Assembly: GCA_034004685.1 (NCBI GenBank)
Contig: JAVEWG010000023.1
Coordinates: 1-59,739 of the forward strand
Source of the DNA: JAEUNX01 sp034004685
Lineage (GTDB): Bacteria; Pseudomonadota; Gammaproteobacteria; Burkholderiales; Rhodocyclaceae
Direction of reading: 5' to 3'
Length of the DNA stretch: 59,739 nt
This document shows, in pieces, positions 26,139-34,927 of this stretch; the stretch's first letter is position 1; each line of letters begins with the position of its first letter. The notes under the pieces were generated by a model. The model did not search any database. It saw only the letters and a program-made list of their open reading frames with translations, and was not told the DNA's origin. A program made the translations under genes and the position numbers.

Positions 26139-26774
26139 TCAGCCGCGCCAGGGCGCGTCCTGGGCGGCGACGGCCTGGACCAGCTCCGCCAGGGAACTGG
26201 CCCCCATTTTTTCCATCACCCGGGCCCGGTGGACCTCCACGGTCTTGATGCTGATGGACAAGTCACCGGCGATCTGCTTGTTGAGCCGGCCGGCGATGAT
26301 GAGATCGAGCACATCCCGCTCCCGGCTGGTGAGCTGCTCCAGACGGCGGGCGATGGCCGCTTCCTGGCGCACCCGGTCACGGGATTCCCGCTCCTGGGCC
26401 AGGCATTGTTCGATGAGGGCCTGCATGGCCTTGTCGCCAAAGGGCTTTTCGATGAAGTCGTGGGCCCCACGCTTGAGGGTGGCCACCGCCATGGGCACGT
26501 CCCCATGGCCGGTAATGAAGATCACCGGCAAGGTGACATGGAGAGTCCGCAGCCGATCGAACAGTTCCAGCCCGCTCATGCCGGGCATGCGCACGTCCAG
26601 CACCAGGCAGCCGGTCATGGCTGGCGTATAGGCGGCCAGGAAGGCTTCGGCGGACTCGAAACCCTCAGCCCGGAAACCGTTGGCGTCGAGCATCCACAGC
26701 AGGGAGTCCCGCAGGGCTTCATCGTCGTCCACCACATAGACGGTCTGGTCGGATTCAGGGGAGGGAGGATTCAC
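26139..26774 (-). CDS. FixJ/NarL-type response regulator
   Basis: A 211-residue transcription factor. The receiver domain (about 10-125) has acidic residues in VVDDDEA, phosphorylation site D60 in LVLDVRMPGMSGLE, and the conserved Lys in FIEKPF. The C-terminal LuxR-type HTH (about 140-200) reads LTSRERDVLDLIIAGRLNKQ and KTVEVHRARVMEKMG. The GTG start at 26774 overlaps the end of the sensor kinase gene by 20 bp, indicating coupled translation. Its targets are unknown; the divergent pyruvate dehydrogenase operon is a plausible candidate. Confidence 0.88.
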   Translation of the reverse strand: MNPPSPESDQTVYVVDDDEALRDSLLWMLDANGFRAEGFESAEAFLAAYTPAMTGCLVLDVRMPGMSGLELFDRLRTLHVTLPVIFITGHGDVPMAVATLKRGAHDFIEKPFGDKAMQALIEQCLAQERESRDRVRQEAAIARRLEQLTSRERDVLDLIIAGRLNKQIAGDLSISIKTVEVHRARVMEKMGASSLAELVQAVAAQDAPWRG

Positions 26775-28443
26775 GGGCTGTCTCCAAGGGCAAGGTGAAG
26801 TGGAACTGGGTACCACCGGCCGGATTGGGCTCCACCCACAAACGGCCGTAATGGAACTCCACGATGGAGCGGCAGATGTTGAGACCCATCCCCATGCCCT
26901 CCGCCTTGGTGGTGAAGAAGGGCGTGAAGAGCCGGTCCAGGTCTGCCTCACCGATACCGTGGCCCCGGTCCGCCACCACGATCTCCACCATCCCCTCCGG
27001 ATTGGGCCAGGCCCGCACCGCCAGCGCCCGCTGGTCGGCCGGCGTATCCCCCATGGCTTCCACACCGTTGCGGATCAGGTTGAGCAGCACCTGCTCCACC
27101 ATGATCCGGTCGGCGAAGACCCGAGGAAGATCGGCGGCCATGTCCACCGTCAGGCGCACGCCGGCCTTGCGGGTTTCGATCTCAGCGATGCCCAGGGCAT
27201 CCTCCATCACCTCCGCCAGGGCCACCGGCACCCGGTTGGGCTCGCTCTTGCGCACGAAATCCCGGATCCGCCGGATCACCTTGCCGGCCCGCTCGGCCTG
27301 GGCGCTGGCCTTTTCCATGGCGGCCAGCAAATCTTCCACCCGGTAATCCCCGGATTTGAGGCGGGAGACGCAGCCCATGCTGTAGTTGGCAATGGCCGCC
27401 AGGGGCTGGTTGAGCTCGTGGGCCAGGGTGGACGCCATCTCCCCCATGGTGATCAAGCGCGAGGTGCGGGCCAGGCGCTCTTCCTGCTCCCGGGCCACCT
27501 GCTCCATCTGCTTGCGGTCGGTGATCTCGTTGGCGATGCCCATGCGCACGACCCGCCCATCCACCCAGCGGGTAGCCAGTTCCCGCACGTGGTACCACAG
27601 CCCGGAACGGGGATGTTGCAGCTCGCCATCGAACAGCTCCTTGGGAAGATCCGCCAGGGTCAGATGGCGCGGATCCACCCGGTAGTCCCCCCGCTCCGGC
27701 TGGGGCACCGCCAGCCCCCGCACGCCGCGCCCCACGCAATGGGCACCGTGGGCGGCCTTGAAGGCCTGGTTGGCAAAGAGGATTTCATCCGTGCGGGCGT
27801 CGGCCACGAACAAGGCCGCGTCCAGGCCATTGAGCACCGCCTCGAAGCGTCCCTGCACCGCCTCCGCCTCGCGGCGCTTGGTCAGGTCATGGACCACCGC
27901 GTAGAGGCGCTCCCCGCCGGCACTCGGGGTCAGGCTCCAGGCCAGCCAGCGGTAGGAGCCGTCGGCGAAACGGCAACGGATCTCGATACCCCGGGGCTTG
28001 CTGGCGGAGGGCATGGCCAGGAAGCCCGCCACCACCTCCCGGTCGTCAGGGTGGGCCAGGGACATCAAGCCCTGGCCCGCCAGGGCCTCGGGCGGCAAAC
28101 CCAGGATGCGCTGCGAGGCCGGATTGCAGCGCAGCACCACCCCGTCCGGCCCGAGCAAAGCCAGCAAGTCCAGGGAAGCCGAAAAGAGCCGCTCGCCGTC
28201 GGCCTCCCGGTGCACCAGCCCCCAGCGCCAGCGCGCCAGCCACCCCAGGCTGCCCAAGGCCAGCCCTGCCAGGCCCAAGGCGCCCCATCCCCGCCACCCT
28301 GACGCCCCGTCCGGGACCGCCAGCGCTGCCAGCCCCAGGACGGCGCAACCCAGCAGCGTCAGCACCAATCCGGACAAGCCCCGCCACCGCCCGACCTGGG
28401 GCCAGACGGGGGGGAACAAGGTGGCGGATTCGGAGTCGGGCAT
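26755..28443 (-). CDS. PAS-domain sensor histidine kinase (FixL-like)
   Basis: A 562-residue membrane-anchored sensor. Two hydrophobic helices (about 22-43 and 52-70) with a very short loop are followed by two PAS domains (about 82-195 and 200-312). A HisKA domain carries H342 in STLAHELNQPLAAIANYS, and an HATPase domain has NLIRNGVEAM, DRGHGIG and GMGMGLNICRSIVE. No clear haem-binding signature is seen in the PAS domains, so oxygen sensing is not assumed. It pairs with the response regulator behind it. The ATG at 28443 is chosen; upstream in-frame codons precede the transmembrane part without homology. Confidence 0.87.
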   Translation of the reverse strand: MPDSESATLFPPVWPQVGRWRGLSGLVLTLLGCAVLGLAALAVPDGASGWRGWGALGLAGLALGSLGWLARWRWGLVHREADGERLFSASLDLLALLGPDGVVLRCNPASQRILGLPPEALAGQGLMSLAHPDDREVVAGFLAMPSASKPRGIEIRCRFADGSYRWLAWSLTPSAGGERLYAVVHDLTKRREAEAVQGRFEAVLNGLDAALFVADARTDEILFANQAFKAAHGAHCVGRGVRGLAVPQPERGDYRVDPRHLTLADLPKELFDGELQHPRSGLWYHVRELATRWVDGRVVRMGIANEITDRKQMEQVAREQEERLARTSRLITMGEMASTLAHELNQPLAAIANYSMGCVSRLKSGDYRVEDLLAAMEKASAQAERAGKVIRRIRDFVRKSEPNRVPVALAEVMEDALGIAEIETRKAGVRLTVDMAADLPRVFADRIMVEQVLLNLIRNGVEAMGDTPADQRALAVRAWPNPEGMVEIVVADRGHGIGEADLDRLFTPFFTTKAEGMGMGLNICRSIVEFHYGRLWVEPNPAGGTQFHFTLPLETARESSLP

Positions 28444-28561
28444 GAAGGAAGGCCAGGCAGTCAGGAAGCATCTTGGCGGGGGAACATGATGGCGCGGGAA
28501 AGCCGGCGCTGCAAAGTACCCCGCGCCGCCCAGAGGTTCCACGCCCCCGGCCACCCTGAAA

Positions 28562-28578
28562 ATTCCACATTATGGAAT
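28562..28578. promoter_or_regulatory. Inverted repeat ATTCCA-N5-TGGAAT in the sensor kinase/aceE divergent region
   Basis: ATTCCA (28562-28567) and TGGAAT (28573-28578) flank CATTA. The site sits in the AT-rich centre of the 310-bp gap between the sensor kinase and aceE, and could serve either gene. Its binder is unknown. The rest of the gap (28580-28753) holds no gene that I can support. Confidence 0.45.
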
Positions 28579-28753
28579 GCCATACTGTATTGCAAAACAA
28601 GACAGGAGTATCTAAGATTGATCACAGGCTCGGCCGATGGGCGACCCATCCCCTGATCGTCATCGCCAGCCGGGGTACCATGCAGGCAGCGACCGGGAAC
28701 GAGTCCGCCACAAGCGACAGCGCCAAGACTGGCAGCCTATGAGGAGAGTGAAG

Positions 28754-31432
28754 ATGGCAATCCACCATGACCTACGCCTGCAGCCCGACCCGGACGCACA
28801 GGAAACCCGGGAATGGCTCGAAGCCCTGCGGGGCGTGCTGGCCAACGAGGGGGCCGAGCGGGCCCATTTCCTCATCGAGCAGCTCATCGAGGAAGCCCGG
28901 GAGGACGGGATCGACATCCCCTACTCCGCCAACACCCAGTACATCAACACCATCCCAGCCGACCAGCAGCCCAAGTATCCGGGGGATCCGGACCTGGAGA
29001 TCAGGATCCACTCCTTCATCCGCTGGAACGCCATGGCCATGGTAGTGCGGGCCAACAAGTACACCAACGTGGGGGGCCACATCGCCTCCTTCGCCTCCGC
29101 CGCCGCCCTCTACGACGTGGGCTTCTCCCACTTCTGGCACGCCCCTTCTGCCGACCACGACGGCGACCTGATCTACTTCCAGGGGCACTCGGTGCCCGGG
29201 GTCTATGCCCGGGCCTACATGCTGGGCCGCTTCAGCAACGAACAGCTGGACAACTTCCGCCAGGAAGTGGATGGCAAGGGCATTTCCTCCTATCCCCACC
29301 CCTGGCTGATGCCGGACTTCTGGCAGTTCCCGACCGTTTCCATGGGCCTGGGGCCGCTCCAGGCCATCTACGCTGCCCGCTTCATGAAGTACCTGGCCAG
29401 CCGGGGCCTGATCGACGCGGCCAAGGCCGAACGGCGCAAGGTGTGGGCTTTCCTCGGGGACGGGGAAACCGACGAGGTGGAATCCCTCGGCGCCATCGGC
29501 ATGGCCGCCCGGGAAAAGCTGGACAACCTGGTCTTCGTGATCAACTGCAACCTCCAGCGCCTGGACGGCCCGGTGCGGGGCAACGGCAAGATCATCCAGG
29601 AACTGGAAGCGGAATTCCGGGGCGCCGGCTGGAACGTGATCAAACTGATCTGGGGCACCCACTGGGACGCCCTGTTCGCCCGGGACAAGAAGGGCCTCCT
29701 CAAGAAGCGCATGATGGAATGCGTGGACGGGGAGTATCAGACCTTCAAGGCCAAGGACGGGGAGTACGTGCGCCAGCACTTCTTCAACACCCCCGAACTC
29801 AAGGCCCTGGTGGAAGACTGGACCGATGACGAGATCTGGCAGCTCAACCGGGGCGGCCACGACATCTTCAAGATTTTCTCCGCCTACAAGGCCGCCACCG
29901 AGCACACCGGCCAGCCCACCCTGATCCTGGCCAAGACCATCAAGGGTTTCGGCATGGGCCTGGCCGGGGAGGCCATGAATATTTCCCACCAGCAGAAGAA
30001 GCTCGACCTGGATTCCGTACGCCGCTTCCGGGACCGCTTCGATCTGCCGGTGCCCGACGACCAGCTGGGCAAGCTGCCCTACCTGAAGTTCGAGGAAGGC
30101 TCCCCTGAGCACAAGTACATGATGGAACGCCGGGTGGCCCTGGGGGGCTTCCTGCCCCAGCGCCGGCGCCAGGCCGCGCCCCTGGCGGTGCCGGGCCTGG
30201 AGGCCTTCGCGGCACTCCTCAAGGCCTCCGGCGAAGGGCGGGAGCTGTCCACCACCATGGCCATGGTGCGGATCATGAACACCCTCCTCAAGGACAAGCA
30301 GCTGGGCCGCCACGTGGTGCCCATCGTGCCGGACGAATCCCGCACCTTCGGCATGGAGGGTATGTTCCGCCAGTACGGCATCTGGAACCAGGAAGGCCAG
30401 AAGTACGTGCCGGAAGACCATGACCAGCTCATGTTCTACAAGGAAAGCCAGACCGGCCAGGTGCTCCAGGAAGGCATCAACGAAGCTGGCGCCATGGCCG
30501 ACTGGATCGCTGCCGGCACCAGTTACAGCGTGCACGGCGTGCAGATGGTGCCCTTCTACATCTTCTATTCCATGTTCGGCCTGCAGCGCACCATGGATCT
30601 GTGCTGGGCCGCCGCCGACCAGCGCACCCGGGGCTTCCTGGTGGGGGGCACCGCCGGCCGCACCACCTTGAACGGCGAGGGCCTCCAGCACGAGGACGGC
30701 CACAGCCACGTACTGGCCGGGGTCATTCCCAACTGCGTGAGCTATGACCCCAGCTTCCAGTACGAAGTGGCGGTGATCGTGCAGGACGGCCTGCGCCGGA
30801 TGTTCGCCGAACAGGAGGACATCTACTACTACATCACCGTGATGAACGAGAACTACGAGCACCCGGAAATGCCCGCCGGCGCCGAGGGCGACATCATCAA
30901 GGGGATGTATGCCTTCCGGAAAGGCGGCAAGGGCAAGCTGCGGGTCCAGTTGCTGGGCTCCGGCACCATCTTCAACGAAGTCATCGCCGCCGCCGAGCTG
31001 CTCAAGCGGGACTGGGGCGTGGAGGCGGATATCTGGGGCTGCCCCAGCTTCAACGAACTGGCCCGGAACGGCCAGGACATCGCCCGCTGGAACCTGCTCC
31101 ACCCCCTGGAAACCCCGAAACAATCCCACGTGGAGCACAAGCTCGACGGCGCGGCCGGCCCGGTGATCGCCGCCACCGACTACGTGCGGCTCTATCCGGA
31201 GCAGATCCGCCCCTACGTCAAGGGCCGCTACGTCACCCTGGGCACCGATGGCTTCGGCCGCTCCGACACCCGGGAAAAACTGCGCCACTTCTTCGAGGTG
31301 GACCGCCACTGGGTGACCCTGGCGGCCCTCAAGGCCCTGGCCGACGAAGGCAAGATCGAGCGGGACAAGGTGGCCGCCGCCCTGGTCAAGTACCAGCTTG
31401 ACCCGTCCAAGCCCAACCCCATGTCCGTCTGA
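28754..31432 (+). CDS. aceE: Pyruvate dehydrogenase E1 component, homodimeric type
   Basis: A thiamine-diphosphate enzyme that decarboxylates pyruvate and acetylates the lipoyl arms of E2. The 892-residue product is the normal length for homodimeric E1. It contains SFASAAALYDVGFSHFW near residues 98-114, the ThDP motif GDGETDEVESLGAIG with the later NCNLQRLDGPVRGN, and the C-terminal transketolase-like part. AGGAGAGTGAAG precedes the ATG at 28754. The frame is open 39 codons further upstream, but that part is basic and unlike the family. It is the first gene of aceE-aceF-lpdA. Confidence 0.97.
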   Translation: MAIHHDLRLQPDPDAQETREWLEALRGVLANEGAERAHFLIEQLIEEAREDGIDIPYSANTQYINTIPADQQPKYPGDPDLEIRIHSFIRWNAMAMVVRANKYTNVGGHIASFASAAALYDVGFSHFWHAPSADHDGDLIYFQGHSVPGVYARAYMLGRFSNEQLDNFRQEVDGKGISSYPHPWLMPDFWQFPTVSMGLGPLQAIYAARFMKYLASRGLIDAAKAERRKVWAFLGDGETDEVESLGAIGMAAREKLDNLVFVINCNLQRLDGPVRGNGKIIQELEAEFRGAGWNVIKLIWGTHWDALFARDKKGLLKKRMMECVDGEYQTFKAKDGEYVRQHFFNTPELKALVEDWTDDEIWQLNRGGHDIFKIFSAYKAATEHTGQPTLILAKTIKGFGMGLAGEAMNISHQQKKLDLDSVRRFRDRFDLPVPDDQLGKLPYLKFEEGSPEHKYMMERRVALGGFLPQRRRQAAPLAVPGLEAFAALLKASGEGRELSTTMAMVRIMNTLLKDKQLGRHVVPIVPDESRTFGMEGMFRQYGIWNQEGQKYVPEDHDQLMFYKESQTGQVLQEGINEAGAMADWIAAGTSYSVHGVQMVPFYIFYSMFGLQRTMDLCWAAADQRTRGFLVGGTAGRTTLNGEGLQHEDGHSHVLAGVIPNCVSYDPSFQYEVAVIVQDGLRRMFAEQEDIYYYITVMNENYEHPEMPAGAEGDIIKGMYAFRKGGKGKLRVQLLGSGTIFNEVIAAAELLKRDWGVEADIWGCPSFNELARNGQDIARWNLLHPLETPKQSHVEHKLDGAAGPVIAATDYVRLYPEQIRPYVKGRYVTLGTDGFGRSDTREKLRHFFEVDRHWVTLAALKALADEGKIERDKVAAALVKYQLDPSKPNPMSV

Positions 31433-31448
31433 GCCGGGAGACCACGCC

Positions 31449-32792
31449 ATGAGCCAACTCATCGAAGTGAAGGTGCCGGACATCGGCGATTTCGACGCCG
31501 TGCCCATCATCGAGCTGTTCGTCAAACCCGGCGACACCATCGCCGTGGATGAGGCCATCGCCACCCTGGAGTCCGACAAGGCCACCATGGACGTGCCCGC
31601 CTCCACCGCCGGGGTGGTCAGGGAAGTCCTGGTAAAGGTGGGGGACAAGGTGGCCGAAGGCACCGTGCTGATCAAGGTGGAAGCCAGCCAGGTGACCGGA
31701 AAAGGAGAAGGGGAAACCCCGCCTGCCCCCGTAGGGCCGGTTTCAACCGGCCAGCCACCCACCACGGGCGCCGAAGGCGGGTCGAAACCGGCCCCACCGC
31801 CGGCGCCCCCGATCCCCTCCGCGTCCCCGGCCCCAGCGGCGGCCCCCTCCGCCGTCAAGCTGGGGGGGCCGGTGCACGCCAGCCCCTCGGTGCGGGCCTA
31901 CGCCCGGGAGCTGGGGGTGGACCTGGCCCAAGTGAAGGCCACCGGCCCCAAGAACCGCATCCTCAGAGATGACGTCAACGCCTTCATCAAGGGGGCCATG
32001 AGCAGCGGCATCGTGCCCGGCAAGACGCCGGCCAGCGCCGGCGCCAGCCTGGGGGGCGGGCTTGATCTCTTGCCCTGGCCCAAGGTGGATTTTTCCAAAT
32101 TCGGCCCGGTCGAGGTCAAGCCCCTGTCCCGCATCAAGAAGATCTCCGCCCAGAATCTGGCCCGCAACTGGGTGATGATCCCGGCGGTGACCTATCATGA
32201 GGACGCGGACATCACCGACCTGGAAGCCTTCCGGCTCCAGATGAACAAGGAATACGAGAAGTCCGGCAAGAAGCTCACCATGCTGGCCTTCATCATCAAG
32301 GCCTCGGTGCGGGCCTTGCAGGAATTCCCGGAGTTCAATGCCAGCCTGGACGGGGACAGCCTGGTCTACAAGAAATACTTCAACATCGCCTTCGCGGCGG
32401 ACACCCCCAACGGTCTGGTGGTGCCGGTGATCAAGGAGGCGGACAGGAAGAGCGTCTTCGAGATCGCCGCCGAAAGCGCCGAGCTGGCCAGGAAGGCCCG
32501 GGACGGCAAGCTGGGGGCCGCCGACATGCAGGGGGCCTGCTTCACCATCTCCAGCCTGGGGGGCATCGGCGGCACCTACTTCGCCCCCATCATCAACGCC
32601 CCGGAAGTGGCCATCCTGGGGGTAAACAAGTCCGCGATGAAACCGGTATGGGACGGCCAGGCCTTCGCGCCCCGCCTGACCCTGCCCATGTCCCTGACCG
32701 CCGACCACCGGGTGATCGACGGGGCCCTGGCCACCCGCTTCAACGTGTACCTCGCCCAACTGCTGGCCGACTTCCGTCGGGTCATGCTCTAA
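31449..32792 (+). CDS. aceF: Dihydrolipoyllysine acetyltransferase (E2 of pyruvate dehydrogenase)
   Basis: The 447-residue core subunit. It has a single N-terminal lipoyl domain (about 1-80) with lipoylated K44 in ESDKATMDVP. A Pro/Ala/Gly linker follows, then a peripheral-subunit-binding domain (about 139-178) with SPSVRAYARELGVDLAQVKA, and the catalytic domain ending in SLTADHRVIDGALATRFN with the active-site His and Asp. The linker DNA holds a REP-like palindromic element. The lipoyl-coding DNA is identical over 162 bp to that in lpdA, pointing to recent duplication or gene conversion. Confidence 0.96.
   Translation: MSQLIEVKVPDIGDFDAVPIIELFVKPGDTIAVDEAIATLESDKATMDVPASTAGVVREVLVKVGDKVAEGTVLIKVEASQVTGKGEGETPPAPVGPVSTGQPPTTGAEGGSKPAPPPAPPIPSASPAPAAAPSAVKLGGPVHASPSVRAYARELGVDLAQVKATGPKNRILRDDVNAFIKGAMSSGIVPGKTPASAGASLGGGLDLLPWPKVDFSKFGPVEVKPLSRIKKISAQNLARNWVMIPAVTYHEDADITDLEAFRLQMNKEYEKSGKKLTMLAFIIKASVRALQEFPEFNASLDGDSLVYKKYFNIAFAADTPNGLVVPVIKEADRKSVFEIAAESAELARKARDGKLGAADMQGACFTISSLGGIGGTYFAPIINAPEVAILGVNKSAMKPVWDGQAFAPRLTLPMSLTADHRVIDGALATRFNVYLAQLLADFRRVML
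31731..31795. repeat. REP-like palindromic element inside the aceF linker
   Basis: GTAG is followed at once by GGCCGGTT-TC-AACCGGCC, a perfect 8-bp stem with a 2-base loop. A second imperfect hairpin, GGCGGGTC-GA-AACCGGCC, lies about 35 bp on in inverted orientation. The GTAG head plus hairpin, paired head to head, is the layout of bacterial REP/BIME elements. Here it is translated as the VGPVSTGQPP...GGSKPAPPP linker. A close copy sits at the matching place in lpdA. Confidence 0.5.
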
Positions 32793-32802
32793 GGAGATCG
32801 CC

Positions 32803-34596
32803 ATGAACCTCGTGGACATCAAGGTTCCCGACATCGGCGATTTCGACGCCGTGCCCATCATCGAGCTCTTCGTGAAGCCCGGCGACACCATCGCCGTGGA
32901 TGAGGCCATCGCCACCCTGGAGTCCGACAAGGCCACCATGGACGTGCCCGCCTCCACCGCCGGGGTGGTCAGGGAAGTCCTGGTAAAGGTGGGGGACAAG
33001 GTGGCCGAAGGCACCGTGCTGATCAAGGTGGAAGCCAGCGGCGCCGCCCCCGTAGGGCTGGTTTCAACCGGCCAACCATCCTCGGCGGGCGCCGAAGGCG
33101 GGTTGAAACCCGCCCCACCGCCCCCTGCCGGCCCGGCCGATGCCCAATTCGACCTGGTGGTCCTGGGAGCCGGCCCCGGCGGTTACTCCGCCGCCTTCCG
33201 GGCCGCCGATCTGGGGCTCAAGACCGCCATCGTGGAACGCTACCCCACCCTGGGAGGGGTCTGCCTCAACGTGGGCTGCATCCCCTCCAAGGCCCTGCTC
33301 CACGTGGCGGCGGTGATGGAGGAGGCCGAACATGCCTCGGTGGCCGGCGTCCGCTTCGCCCCGCCCACGGTGGACGTGGACGCCCTGCGGGCCCACAAGG
33401 ACCAAGTGGTGGGCAAACTCACCGGAGGCCTGGCCGGCATGGCCAAGGCCCGCAAGGTGGAAGTGATCCGGGGCTACGGCCACTTCCTGGATGCCCACCA
33501 CATCGAAGTGGAGGAAACCACCGGCGACGGCCAGGACAAGACCGGCACCAAGAAGGTGGTGAAGTTCAGCCAGTGCATCATCGCCGCCGGCTCGGCCCCG
33601 GTGCGCCTGCCCTTCCTGCCGGAAGACCGGCGCATCGTGGATTCCACTGGCGCCCTGGAACTGCGCTGCAAGCCCGAAAAGATGCTGGTGATCGGCGGCG
33701 GCATCATCGGCCTGGAAATGGCCACGGTCTATTCCACCCTGGGGGCCAAGGTGGACGTGGTGGAAATGCTGGACGGTCTGATGCAGGGCCCGGACCGGGA
33801 CGCGGTGAAGGTATGGGAAAAACAGAACCAGCAGCGCTTCGACAAGATCATGCTGAAGACCCGCACCACCGCCGTGGAAGCCAGGGAAGAGGGCCTATAC
33901 GTGAGCTTCGAAGGCGAACAAGCCCCCGCCGAAGCGGTGCGCTATGACCTGATCCTGCAAGCCGCCGGCCGCGCCCCCAATGGCAACAAGATCGGCGCCC
34001 ACCAGGCCGGGGTGGCGGTCACCGAGAAGGGCTTCATCCCGGTGGACGCCCAGATGCGCACCAATGTGCCCCACATCTTCGCCATCGGTGACGTGGTGGG
34101 CCAGCCCATGCTGGCCCACAAGGCGGTCCATGAAGGCCACGTGGCGGCGGAAGTGGCGGCCGGCCAGCAACGGGGCGCCCCCGAGCTGTCCCGCTCGGCC
34201 TTCGACGCCACGGTGATCCCCGGGGTGGCCTACACCCATCCGGAAGTGGCCTGGGTGGGCTACACCGAAGCCCAGGCCAAGGCCGAGGGCAAAAAGGTGG
34301 ACGTGGCCAAGTTCCCCTGGGCCGCCAGCGGCCGGGCCATTGCCAACGGGGCCGACTACGGCTTCACCAAACTGATCTTCGACGGGGACAGCCACCGGGT
34401 CATCGGCGGCACCATCGTCGGCCCCAGCGCCGGGGACATGATCGGCGAAGTCTGCCTGGCCATCGAAATGGGGGCCGACGCGGTGGATATGGGCAAGACC
34501 ATCCACCCCCACCCCACCCTGGGGGAGAGCATCGGCCTGGCCGCCGAAGTGGCCCACGGCTCGTGCACGGATCTCCCGCCGGCCCGCAGGAAATAG
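32803..34596 (+). CDS. lpdA: Dihydrolipoyl dehydrogenase with N-terminal lipoyl domain (E3)
   Basis: Reoxidises the lipoyl arms with NAD. The 597-residue protein has an N-terminal lipoyl domain (1-80, lipoylated K43), an Ala/Pro linker, and a full E3 body. The FAD loop is GAGPGG (122-127), the redox disulfide is C154/C159 in GGVCLNVGCIPSK, and the NAD loop is GGGIIGLEMA. The C-terminal HPHPTLGES carries the catalytic His. E3 with its own lipoyl domain is known in betaproteobacteria and Neisseria. AAGGAG precedes the ATG. The C-terminal tail after LAAEVAHGSC is a few residues longer than usual. Confidence 0.96.
   Translation: MNLVDIKVPDIGDFDAVPIIELFVKPGDTIAVDEAIATLESDKATMDVPASTAGVVREVLVKVGDKVAEGTVLIKVEASGAAPVGLVSTGQPSSAGAEGGLKPAPPPPAGPADAQFDLVVLGAGPGGYSAAFRAADLGLKTAIVERYPTLGGVCLNVGCIPSKALLHVAAVMEEAEHASVAGVRFAPPTVDVDALRAHKDQVVGKLTGGLAGMAKARKVEVIRGYGHFLDAHHIEVEETTGDGQDKTGTKKVVKFSQCIIAAGSAPVRLPFLPEDRRIVDSTGALELRCKPEKMLVIGGGIIGLEMATVYSTLGAKVDVVEMLDGLMQGPDRDAVKVWEKQNQQRFDKIMLKTRTTAVEAREEGLYVSFEGEQAPAEAVRYDLILQAAGRAPNGNKIGAHQAGVAVTEKGFIPVDAQMRTNVPHIFAIGDVVGQPMLAHKAVHEGHVAAEVAAGQQRGAPELSRSAFDATVIPGVAYTHPEVAWVGYTEAQAKAEGKKVDVAKFPWAASGRAIANGADYGFTKLIFDGDSHRVIGGTIVGPSAGDMIGEVCLAIEMGADAVDMGKTIHPHPTLGESIGLAAEVAHGSCTDLPPARRK
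33052..33117. repeat. REP-like palindromic element inside the lpdA linker
   Basis: This copy begins GTAGGGCTGGTTTCAACCGG and ends with a perfect hairpin GGCGGGTT-GA-AACCCGCC, with GGCGCCGAAGGCGGG between as in aceF. The two copies differ in stem bases while keeping pairing in one stem each. It lies in frame and encodes VGLVSTGQPSS...GGLKPAPPP. Confidence 0.5.
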
Positions 34597-34621
34597 GCTC
34601 AAATTCCTGGCGGGATGTCGG

Positions 34622-34744
34622 CACTATTCCAGGCGCACCAACCACGCCGCCATCATCGCCCCGGGCCAAACCCTCCGCCTCACCGTGGTGGCCGATGGCG
34701 TGGACACCGCGGCCCAGTTGCACGCTGCTGAACGGGCGGACTGA
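34622..34744 (+). pseudogene. EAL-domain (c-di-GMP phosphodiesterase) remnant
   Basis: A 40-codon open stretch ending in TGA reads TNHAAIIAPGQTLRLTVVAD, then GVDTAAQLHAAERAD. This matches the region of EAL domains usually written LGLRVVAEGVETEAQL, with the key E in AEGVE replaced by D. Nothing of the rest of the domain is found. It sits in the 331-bp gap between lpdA and the DUF4242-like gene, which holds no other gene that I can support. Confidence 0.45.
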
Positions 34745-34927
34745 AGCCTCCGGCGAGGGGCCGGCGCAGCCCAGCCAAACGAGAAGTACTGCAATGACTG
34801 CTGCAGTGAACCCGGCGCCTGCCGGCTACATGCGCAACGCTAGAAAGTAACATTTGCTACAGATCGGCCCGCCCCCCGGGACTTACCCTCATGGCGTCTC
34901 TCCTCCATCCCAAGAAAGGAATCCGCC

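Noticed and set aside
28772..31858. A 1028-codon open frame antisense to aceE
   Set aside because: It mirrors the codon bias of aceE on the opposite strand, has Gly/His/Val-rich shadow composition and no recognisable domain. aceE itself is unmistakable.
34563..34850. A 95-codon frame downstream of lpdA
   Set aside because: It overlaps the lpdA end and has no recognisable similarity, while another frame of the same DNA reads as an EAL-domain remnant.
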